Shown: positions 6,102 through 12,309 of the stretch, one piece after another
Layout of the letters: each line of letters begins with the position of its first letter
Position numbering within the stretch: the first letter of the stretch is position 1
NCBI GenBank assembly: GCA_026770575.1
Contig: MU657640.1
Span: 16,423 to 28,731, forward strand
DNA length: 12,309 nucleotides
Source of the DNA: Pelagophyceae sp. CCMP2097
Taxonomy: Eukaryota; Sar; Pelagophyceae
Reading direction: 5' to 3'
The notes under the pieces: generated by a model
The model's database searches: none
What the model was told of the DNA's origin: nothing
The model's input: only the letters and a program-made list of their open reading frames with translations
Position numbers and translations under genes: made by a program

Positions 6102-8773
6102 TCACGGCGGGGTCTTGCGGGCCTTGAAAAGTTTGTGGCGCTTGGGCCCCTGCTTGGCCTGGCCCGCCGGGTTGGATGCGTCGAACTCGAGGTATCTCGC
6201 GCCGTCCGCGCCGCTGAGTTTGGACATGGTCACCAACGACCGCTTCGGCAGGTCCTGGCCCACGTCGTCCATGGCCGCGCGCTTCAGCGCATTCTCCTCG
6301 GCCTCCTCCTCGGAGAGATACTCGGCCGACAGGATGTTCGTCAGCAGCTCGAGCCTGCGGAGAGAATCGCTCTCACAAAAAAAGCACTCCGAGGAGCAAA
6401 GGGCGCACTCCGATTCCTTAGTGGCGAGGACGGAGTCGTCTGCGTCCGGGAGGTCGTTGACGACCTTGAAGGTGTAGCCCTGGTCGACGAGGTACTGCTG
6501 CCTCTTTGCCGAGTAGAACATTTCTGATGTATCGGTCGAAACCAAAGTGTAGAAAAACGCGTTGAATCCGTCGCCGTCGGCTCCGGGCTTGGCGCGCAGG
6601 ATGCGCCCGAGGCGCTGCGCCTCCTGCCGGCGCGACCCGAAGTGCGACGAGACCTGGACGATGACGTTGGCTTCCGGGAGGTCGATGGCCACGTCGCCGA
6701 CTTTCGAGAGGCAGACCGTGTTCACCACAGCGTTGAAGCGGAACGACCCTAAGATAGCCTGCCGCTCTGACTCCTTGGTCGCGCCGTAGATGGCCGGCCG
6801 CTGGAGCGCCTTTGCGTATTGGAGGAGGGCGTAGACGTCGTCCGAGAACAAAATAACCTTGTCCCCGCGCGCCTCGTGGTACTTGACCAGGTACTCTGCT
6901 GCCCGGAACTTGACCGGGTTCAGCACGTAGAGCAGCCGCTGCCGCCGCAGGTCCGCGTGCGTCCGGCCCTTGACCGGCGCCGCCTCGGGGGCGTCGTCGC
7001 CGTCTTCCGCGCCCTTCTTCGCTGCCGTGCGCACGACACCGCCGGCGCGCAGGTACTCGCGGTAGAACGGGGCCGCCATCTCGCACCAGACCTCGACGCA
7101 CTGCACGTTGGCCAGGTGGCCCGCGTGCGTCAAATCCATCCAGTTGGCCTCGTACAGTTTGGGCCCGATCAGAAAGTTCAGGTCCGTGATCAAATCGTCC
7201 TCGCGGACGAGCGTCGCGGTGAGGCCGAGCTTGCAGTGCGCGTTGCAGACGGCGAGGACTCTGCGGAACGTCACGGCGGGGACGACGTGCACCTCGTCCA
7301 GTAGCATGAGACCCCACTCCCGGCCCTGCACCGCCTCGATGAGTCTTTGGCCCTCGGCCGACCGCCTGCCAGAGTAGCAGACCATGTGGTAAGTCGTCAC
7401 CAGGATGCCGCACTCGGCGTGCAGCGGCTCCTTGACGTCGGCGGTGAAGAGCGACACTCGAACAGGGTCCACCGAGGTCCACATCAAAAACTGCGCCTTC
7501 CACTGGGCCACCGCCGTCGCGTTGGTACACAGGACGAGCGTACTCCGCTTCACCGTCGCCGCGGCGACGATGGCCGTCAGCGTCTTGCCCGCGCCGCAAG
7601 GCAAGACGATGATGCCCGACCGCGCGCGGCCGTTGCCAAACATCTTCGAGAGCGACTTTTCCTGGTAGCCCCGGATGCGCGTCGACGGCCGCAGCTCGAT
7701 GGGCAGCACAGCGTTGGCCGTGTCACGTCGGAAGTCGTACTCCTCCACCAGGGGAAAGTCGAGCTCCTTGGCCGCGACGCGCTTGACCAGCGCCGCCGCG
7801 CCCGCCGCGAGCGCAAACGACAGCGTTCGCCGTGTCACCGCCGCCGCAACCGAATCGTCGGGGCCCGCGGCCGCTTCGGCGGCGCCGTCGTCGTCGTCGT
7901 CGTCGTCGCCGTCGAGCTCACGCGCGAGGGCCAGGTACGCCCGGTTCGCCGCCATCTCCGACTGCGCCTCGCCTACCAAGGCGGTCAAGGGCGGTCGCGG
8001 CCCCGTGCTGTCTTTGACGCGGGGCGGCGCCGACGGCGAAGCCGTGCTCGTCGGTGACGGCGTCGCTGGCGCCGGCGACGGAAGCGGCATCGCGCCGCTC
8101 CTGGTCGACGTCGCGCGCGCGCTTGATGTCCTCGTGCTGCAGGAGCTCGCGGAGGGCCTCTGCGTCCTCGGACTCGACAAAGTGGCGGTTGCCGCGGAGG
8201 ACGAGCTTGGCGCGGCCGTAGTTTTTCGTAGAGTCCTTGATGAACGCGGCCACGGACCGGGGCACCGCCACCTTGGAGAGCTTGTCCAAGACACCCACAA
8301 TGTCCGCCGCCGCGATGCCGACGCTCACTGCCGCGTAGAGGGAGTACGGCGTCAGCGTGTACTGGTGCACAAACTCGGGCCGCGCCACGGGCTCCGCGAT
8401 GGCCACCACGAAATCGTACGCCGACAGGTACAGCGGCGAAGACGCCTCGAGAAAGATCGTACCTAAGCACAAACTGGACACGCGCATCGTCCAAGCGCGC
8501 GCGCACCGTCGGGGCAGACCCAGAGCGGGCGGTTGGCATGGTCTTGCTTGAGGAAAAGGCCCGAAAAGTCGCGCAGCGAGCCGTCGCAGGAAAAGTCGTA
8601 CTCGCCGAGCCCCTCGCCGCCTGCGCGCGCCGTTTCGGCCGAGACGGGCGCGGGCGCGACGCACTGCTCTGCAGCGCGGTGAGCCGCGCGGCCGCGCGCT
8701 CGGAAACCGTCGAAGCCGCCTCGATGGCCGCCTCGCCTTCCGTCAGCGCCTCCTTGCGGCGGCGCGGCGGCAT
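6102..8773 (-). CDS. ERCC3: TFIIH DNA helicase/translocase XPB (ERCC3/Ssl2/RAD25)
   Basis: Exons on the minus strand are 8773-8665, 8620-8507, 8462-8019, 7972-6409 and 6354-6102, 2484 nt, 827 aa (human about 782, yeast about 843). XPB is the ATP-driven translocase of TFIIH for promoter opening and nucleotide excision repair in the nucleus. Seen: N-terminal domain with DHANRPLWVCPDG and FLEASSPLY, YSLYAAVSVG; an acidic linker with seven Asp (245-251); FGNGRARSG; Walker A PCGAGKT (347-353); DEVH (448-451); TATLVRED (474-481) with the RED motif; SKVGDVAIDLPEAN; motif VI QRLGR (675-679); and the ending TMSKLSGADGARYLEF. An acidic insert (about 534-560) interrupts the otherwise conserved EYLR...LLYVLNP segment. 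The ATG at 8773 opens a short Arg/Glu/Ala leader; 60 bp upstream lies repeat DNA. Identification is certain. Confidence 0.97.
6355..6408 (-). other. ERCC3: XPB intron 4 (54 nt, frame-preserving)
   Basis: Donor GTGCGCCC, acceptor CTCCGCAG after a pyrimidine-rich tract. The length is a multiple of three and no stop lies inside. Removal gives ATKESELELLTNIL, the same spacing as STKEEQQQLLQKVL in human XPB. Retention would add 18 residues with a spurious CxxC-x3-CxxC cluster. Confidence 0.8.
7887..7907 (+). repeat. (GTC)7 microsatellite, poly-Asp in XPB
   Basis: Seven uninterrupted GTC triplets on the plus strand are seven GAC (Asp) codons on the coding strand, in the acidic linker of XPB. Confidence 0.85.
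7973..8018 (-). other. ERCC3: XPB intron 3 (46 nt, inferred)
   Basis: A frame change is required between DEHGFAVGAAP and EAQSEMAANRAYLALAREL. Donor GTCAAAGA with acceptor CTTGGTAG gives the correct phase, and CTTGACC 12 nt before the acceptor is a plausible branch site. The region is not conserved, so the boundary rests on phase and signals only. Confidence 0.55.
8463..8506 (-). other. ERCC3: XPB intron 2 (44 nt)
   Basis: Donor GTGCGCGC, acceptor GTGCTTAG. Splicing gives WVCPDG|TIFLEASSP, aligned without gaps to WVAPDGHIFLEAFSP of human XPB. Confidence 0.92.
8621..8664 (-). other. ERCC3: XPB intron 1 (44 nt)
   Basis: Minus-strand donor GTGCGTCG, acceptor GCGCGCAG. It joins the leader (LTALQS) to GEGLGEYDFS with matching phase 1. 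The frame holding the ATG at 8773 is otherwise different from the frame encoding the XPB N-terminal domain. Confidence 0.75.
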
Positions 8774-8832
8774 CGGACCGGAGGACCGCCGCCCGTGGGG
8801 GCGCCGCGCGACGAGCCTTGCACGAGGCGGCG

Positions 8833-9077
8833 AACACTGTTTAAAGTTACTGACTATTAAATCAAACCCTCAAACAGCGCGGGGCAATCGCAAAAGAACA
8901 CTGTCTCTATTTACTGACTATAGCAAGCAGCGCGGGGCATTCGCAAAAGGAAATGGAGGAAGGGGAAATTCTAGGGCGGCAGCGGCGGGCGGGCGTCAGG
9001 TCACCACCAAGCAGCCTCAGCCGCCTAGCCGCGGCCGACGAAGGCGTCGCCGCCGCCGCCGTGGACACTGTCGAATT
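8833..9077 (+). repeat. left arm of a large inverted repeat (foldback element)
   Basis: The arm starts with two tandem related units whose AACACTGT heads lie 64 bp apart (8833 and 8897). Each carries TTACTGACTAT and a CAGCGCGGGGCA(A/T)TCGCAAAAG core. It runs through an AAATGGAGGAAGGGGAA block and AGCCGCCTAGCCGCG to CACTGTCGAATT (9066-9077). The same blocks occur inverted at 9513-9741. The outer end is 60 bp from the XPB ATG, so the XPB promoter probably overlaps it. Confidence 0.75.
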
Positions 9078-9512
9078 TGCCTAACATAAATCTCCAAATT
9101 AAACTATTTTTAGCGCGTGTGTTCTTGCCGGCCCCTCCAGTCGCACTAGTCGCCGCCTCGGAGACCAGCGCGCGAAGAAGAAACTTCCTAAACCGCGAAA
9201 AATCAAAAACCACTAAAGGAAGCAAGGAAATGTCGTACAACTTGGACAGTCGCGATCGGGCGCAGTGTTCCATCACGACTGTCCAAGTTGTACGTAACTG
9301 TCCTTGGCGCCTTACTCGACTTTTAATTTGGGCACTAAGGGTTTAGACTTGATTAACTACTAAATTAAGAATCTTTTGCGGAGATTCGCCAAAATAAGGG
9401 CAGTTCGTAAAAAGCCAACAAGCGCCTCTAGGGCGTCTCGCGGTAGTGGTTGGCGTGGCGCCACTCATATTCAAGGGAGAAAGAAAAGTTAAATAATTTC
9501 CGGTGATAATCT
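9078..9512. other. centre of the inverted repeat, no gene seen
   Basis: AT-richer 435-bp spacer between the arms. Short open frames exist but none has a recognisable protein. It contains the perfect hairpin at 9235-9293 and smaller inverted repeats such as GAATCT/AGATTC (9369-9387) and GCCAAC/GTTGGC (9414-9454). I see no transposase. Confidence 0.5.
9235..9293. repeat. perfect 18-bp hairpin with 23-nt loop
   Basis: GTACAACTTGGACAGTCG at 9235-9252 is exactly complementary to CGACTGTCCAAGTTGTAC at 9276-9293. The loop is 9253-9275. It sits near the middle of the foldback element. Confidence 0.9.
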
Positions 9513-9741
9513 AATTCGACAGTGCGCCTCTCCGAACTTCCCCTTCCCCCATTTCCTTTTGCGATTGCCCCGCGCTGTTTGAGGGTTTGATTTGATAGTC
9601 AGTAAATTTAAACAGTGCGCGGCTAGGCGGCTGGAGATGCTTGCTGGCGACTTGGCGCCCGTCCGTCGCCTCCGCCTCCGAACTTCCCCTTCCCCCATTT
9701 CCTTTTGCGATTGCCGCGCTGTTTGATGGTTTGATTTAATC
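9513..9741 (-). repeat. right arm of the large inverted repeat
   Basis: Read on the minus strand it contains two tandem units with the blocks of the left arm: AATCAAACC(C/A)TCAAACAGCG, GCAATCGCAAAAGGAAATGG, GGGAAGGGGAAGTTCGGAG, AGCCGCCTAGCCGCG and, at the inner end, CACTGTCGAATT (9513-9524). The two units are direct repeats of each other about 148 bp apart (AACTTCCCCTTCCCCCATTT occurs in both). Confidence 0.75.
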
Positions 9742-9802
9742 TTACGATCAATTCGGCTAATGTTTGGTCCGACTATGGGCTCCATATTTGAGCGATAATG
9801 AA

Positions 9803-9919
9803 CTGCACCGCCCTTTCGGGAGCGAAGCGACGGGGGGGTCCGGGGGGTCTCCCCCCCGGCGCCACGACGCGCGTCGCGTAAGCCACCCCCCGGCGCCCGG
9901 AGGAGATTAGGGTCTGTAC
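9803..9919. repeat. GC-rich dispersed repeat B, copy 1
   Basis: Starts CTGCACCGCCC and ends GGAGGAGATTAGGGTCTGT. The core has G runs facing a C run (GGGGGGTCTCCCCCCC), able to form a hairpin. Compared with copy 2 it has an extra segment of about 35 bp ending in a second CCCCCCGGCGCC, which looks like an internal duplication with GCGCGTCGCG between. Confidence 0.8.
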
Positions 9920-10416
9920 CGACCCGCCTGTGAGGGTCAAAGGTTGGTCTTCATATGTGTTTATATACCAAATATTTCAAAAACTCTCATCAACCTCCAA
10001 CTCAAACCATCTCTAAAAACACATATCTCGATACCCAACATCCGTACCGCTAAGAAGGCGTCGGTCTAATGTGTGGTAATCAGCATCGGTCCGAGTCAAC
10101 CGCACGTCCAGGATGTCGTCGGTCAATGTAATCGGTCGTCACGGATTGAAGGTTGACAGGTTCGAGCCCCGGAGGCAGTTAAAATGAAATATCAATTAAA
10201 TCCAAGTTAATTTAAGATTCAAGCCGATGTAGTGGCGAGACTCGGGTTCGAGCCGGGGAAATGTTTTTTTTGTCCCGACTTACGATATTTTAGAAAAAGT
10301 GCTCAGCGACATTCATGGCCGCGGCCGCGCGTCATGCGCCGCCAAAACTACGTCGCCAAGCTACATGCAAAGTCGCAAACGCCCTTCGTCCCTCACTTCA
10401 CTGGCCGCGCCACATC
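9920..10416. other. gene-free interval with two GGTTCGAG motifs
   Basis: AT-rich in its first half with no credible coding frame. GGTTCGAGCC occurs at 10159-10168 and again at 10245-10254. It matches the T-arm/B-box core of tRNA genes, and the second copy is followed by a T8 run (10264-10271). No A-box or cloverleaf could be drawn around either, so no tRNA is called. A Pol III-derived repeat remnant is possible. Confidence 0.35.
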
Positions 10417-10483
10417 GTCATGCGCCGCGACGTCGCCAGCGTATCTTAAAAAGCCCTTCACCCTTCGAAAAACTGGCCGCACT
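10417..10483 (+). repeat. fragment of the long direct repeat (3' part only)
   Basis: Matches 12053-12118 with few differences (GTCATGCGCCGCGACGTCGC onward, through CGAAAAACTGG to GCACT). The preceding part of the repeat is absent here. Confidence 0.85.
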
Positions 10484-10503
10484 GCGCCCGTGCGTGATAA
10501 GGG

Positions 10504-10586
10504 TCTGTACCGCCCTCCTCGGGATCGAAGCGATGGGGGGATACGGGGGGTCTCCCCCGGCGCCCGGAGGAGAATAGGGTCTGAAC
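10504..10586. repeat. GC-rich dispersed repeat B, copy 2
   Basis: CTGTACCGCCC, then CGAAGCGATGGGGGG, GGGGGGTCTCCCCCGGCG and CCCGGAGGAGAATAGGGTCTG. It is the shorter of two copies; the first lies about 700 bp upstream in the same orientation. It abuts repeat array 1. Confidence 0.85.
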
Positions 10587-10772
10587 CGCCGCAGGCGGCG
10601 TAGCCGCAGTAGGCTGCGCAGCGTCGGAGCTTCCGCCTAAGGCGGAGTAGCCGCCGCACACGGCGCAGCCGCCTCATGCGGCGTAGCCGTCGCATACGGC
10701 GTAGCCGCGCAGGCTGCTTAACCACCGCAGGCGGCGCAGCCGCCTCAGGCGGCGTAGCCGCGGCGCAGAGGA
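10586..10772. repeat. array 1 of 18-bp palindromic units
   Basis: Tandem units of the form GCCGCCTCATGCGGCGTA or GCCGTCGCATACGGCGTA, 17-18 bp each, most self-complementary (GCCGCC...GGCGGC). A head segment CGTCGGAGCTTCCGCCTAAG at 10622 and a tail GCCGCGGCGCAGAGGACCC are shared with array 2. Both strands translate to Arg/Leu repeats, which are artefacts. Confidence 0.9.
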
Positions 10773-10773
10773 C

Positions 10774-10985
10774 CCGACTCTGAGCGAAGGATACAGACAA
10801 ATCCCATTGCTATGCCCACGTAAATAATTAAAATCATTTAAACTTATCGCTTGATTTGCGGCCGACCAGATTCGAACCCGCGACCACCTTCTTCTTCTAT
10901 GATGATTCCAATGAGGCTCCTGCTCGACCTCTATTCCCAATAGCGATCGTATCAACCGCCAATCGCCGAATCGGTCATGCGCCGT
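10774..10985. repeat. long direct repeat A, copy 1
   Basis: From CCGACT(C/T)TG(A/G)GCGAAG to GGTCATGCGCCG it matches 11855-12064 with about eight differences and a small indel. On the minus strand it contains GGTTCGAATCTGG, a tRNA T-arm/B-box-like motif. Homology stops at 10985, where the array 2 leader begins, so the 3' part seen at 12064-12118 is missing. Confidence 0.9.
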
Positions 10986-11015
10986 CGGTCCAGAGACGGC
11001 CCCGTGCGATGGCCC

Positions 11016-11257
11016 CGTCGGAGCTTCCGCCTAAGGCGGAGTAGCCGTCTCAGGCGGCGTAGCCGTCGCACACGGCGCAGCCGCCTCATGCGGCGTAGCC
11101 GTCGCACACGGCGTAGCCGCGCAGGCTGCTTAACCACCGCAGGCGGCGCAGCCGCCTCAGGCGGCGTAGCCGCCGCAGGCGGCGTAGCCGCGCATGCGGC
11201 TTAACCTCCGCAGGCGGCGCAGCCGCCTCAGGCGGCGTAGCCGCGGCGCAGAGGACC
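11016..11257. repeat. array 2 of 18-bp palindromic units (expanded)
   Basis: Same head (CGTCGGAGCTTCCGCCTAAG) and tail (GCCGCGGCGCAGAGGACCC) as array 1 but with more units. The order of unit variants, including the shortened GCCGCGCAGGCTGCTTA and ACCACCGCAGGCGGCGCA units, is kept, with extra units after them. This indicates duplication followed by internal expansion. Confidence 0.9.
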
Positions 11258-11854
11258 CACTACCAGCTTAGGTCGTGTTTCAAAAATATCGCTAAACAAC
11301 GTTTTCGGAACGGTTACAGATTCCAAATTTTCGATGCAAAGATTTGCAAATTCAAGCCCGTTATCATCGAAGTTCAGACACGCTAGTTTTCGAAAGTCCA
11401 CAGGCCGAAGGTAGCTTTGGGGACCTCGTTCGTCGGACGGGGGGCGGCTCCTTTGGACCCTAAGGGCTTCATCGCTTGGGGGGGGCGAGGCTCATCCGAT
11501 AGAAACCTTAGGGTCCAACGGAGCCCGCGTCGTTCGCGCGGTGTGGTGCCTCAAAAATGGACATATGTTCTCAAAAAGGGAAAGTCAAAAAAAAACTGGC
11601 CGAACCGCCGGCGCGCGGCGCGTTTCGCGACGGCCCCGTGCGCGCCGAGTCGGATCACGACAAGCGGCGCGACGGCGAGATGCTTGCGACCCAAACCTTA
11701 TCTTGCTCACAGCTCTCCTTGTCTCAATAAGAACGATTTGATTCAGACTCAGACTGTACAGTAAACACACGCTGGATGTCATTTGACGGGCTTGCGGGGG
11801 CATGAAAAATCAAGTTTAAAGATGTGCTTTCGATAACGATCTAAGCTGCTGGTA
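11258..11854. other. gene-free interval
   Basis: No supported gene. The longest frame (11417-11764, plus strand) lacks an ATG and is compositionally biased. It contains the inverted repeat 11446-11525 and a GC-rich patch around 11600-11690. The rest is AT-richer sequence without recognisable features. Confidence 0.4.
11446..11525. repeat. 20-bp inverted repeat with 40-nt loop
   Basis: GGCTCCTTTGGACCCTAAGG (11446-11465) pairs with CCTTAGGGTCCAACGGAGCC (11506-11525) with one mismatch. The loop is 11466-11505 and includes a run of G. Confidence 0.85.
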
Positions 11855-12118
11855 CCGACTTTGGGCGAAGGATACAGACAAATCCCATTGCTATGCCCAC
11901 GTAAATAGTTAAAATCATTTAAACTAATCGTTAATTGCGGCCGACCAGATTCGAACCCGCGACCACCTTCTTCTTCTATGATGATTCCAACGAGGCTCCT
12001 GCTCGGCCTCTAATCCCAATAGCGATCGTATCAACCGCCAATCGCCGAATCGGTCATGCGCCGCGACGTCGCCAGCGTTTCTTAAAAAACCTTCACCCCT
12101 CGAAAAACTGGCTGCACT
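11855..12118. repeat. long direct repeat A, copy 2 (longest copy)
   Basis: Contains the whole of copy 1 plus the segment found alone at 10417-10483, so it is the most complete version here (about 264 bp). The minus strand carries the same GGTTCGAATCTGG motif at about 11946-11958. I cannot define terminal repeats or a target-site duplication. Confidence 0.85.
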
Positions 12119-12170
12119 TGTTGTTTGATATTCATTCATTTTTATCAGGAATTATGCTCTCTAGAGTAAA

Positions 12171-12204
12171 GGTCAATTTAAGAACCTGGTCAATTTAAGA
12201 ACCG
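12171..12204 (+). repeat. two tandem 17-bp repeats
   Basis: GGTCAATTTAAGAACC occurs at 12171 and 12188 in direct tandem. The sequence around it (12119-12309) is AT-rich with no gene. Confidence 0.85.
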
Positions 12205-12309
12205 ACGAAAAAATCGACAAAAGACGTTCAATATCTCAATAAGGCATTTATAAGACCCAATTAAAATCCATTAAATCCCTTATTGGGATATTATCCGGCT
12301 CCAGGGCCC

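Noticed and set aside
6355..6408. Novel four-cysteine metal site in XPB
   Set aside because: The segment has GTGCGC and GCAG ends and its removal restores family spacing, so it is an intron.
9025..9276. 83-codon minus-strand ORF across the hairpin
   Set aside because: No recognisable domain, and it spans foldback repeat sequence.
10850..10960. Functional tRNA gene on the minus strand
   Set aside because: Only a T-arm-like motif is present; acceptor, D and anticodon stems do not pair.
10393..11204. Arg/Leu-repeat proteins on both strands
   Set aside because: They are translations of the 18-bp palindromic arrays, with no conserved start or domain.
10586..11257. CRISPR array
   Set aside because: Units are contiguous with no unique spacers, no cas genes are present, and the context is eukaryotic.
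11417..11764. 115-codon plus-strand ORF
   Set aside because: No ATG, biased composition and overlap with an inverted repeat.

Overview
The window reads as nuclear DNA of a GC-rich, gene-dense, unicellular eukaryote, most plausibly a small marine alga. I cannot fix the lineage; a pelagophyte-like or haptophyte-like genome would fit. The eukaryotic case rests on four conserved genes (DUS2, a mitochondrial-type DnaJ, a Popeye-domain protein and the TFIIH helicase XPB). At least three of them can only be read after removing very short introns (44-91 nt), most with a GTGCG donor. There are no operons and no Shine-Dalgarno layout.

Layout. 1-288: end of an unidentified AT-richer ORF, then the DUS2 leader. 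289-2013 (+): tRNA-dihydrouridine(20) synthase 2, six exons, 454 aa. 2184-3414 (-): DnaJ/Hsp40 with an N-terminal presequence, two exons, 390 aa, no zinc finger. 3415-3700: AT-rich divergent promoter. 3701-6051 (+): Popeye-domain membrane protein with a long disordered tail, two exons, 754 aa. 6102-8773 (-): XPB/ERCC3/Ssl2, five exons, 827 aa. DUS2/DnaJ and Popeye/XPB are tail-to-tail pairs, with 170 and 50 bp between stop codons. DnaJ and Popeye are head-to-head.

8774-12309 has no gene I can support. It is a mosaic of repeats: a large inverted-repeat (foldback) block beginning about 60 bp upstream of the XPB start, with an 18-bp perfect hairpin in its centre; two copies of a GC-rich element with facing G and C runs; two arrays of an 18-bp palindromic GCCGCC/GGCGGC unit in shared flanks; two long direct-repeat copies about 1.1 kb apart carrying a tRNA T-arm-like motif, plus a third fragment; and an isolated 20-bp inverted repeat.

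The four genes are unrelated housekeeping or signalling genes (tRNA modification, organellar protein folding, membrane cyclic-nucleotide-type sensing, transcription and DNA repair). They share no visible pathway. Their relation is geometric: shared promoters and overlapping 3' ends. The observations most worth following are the exon structures (including two introns that keep the reading frame open and one apparent GC-AG intron inside a catalytic motif), the zinc-finger-less DnaJ, the algal Popeye protein and the repeat mosaic.
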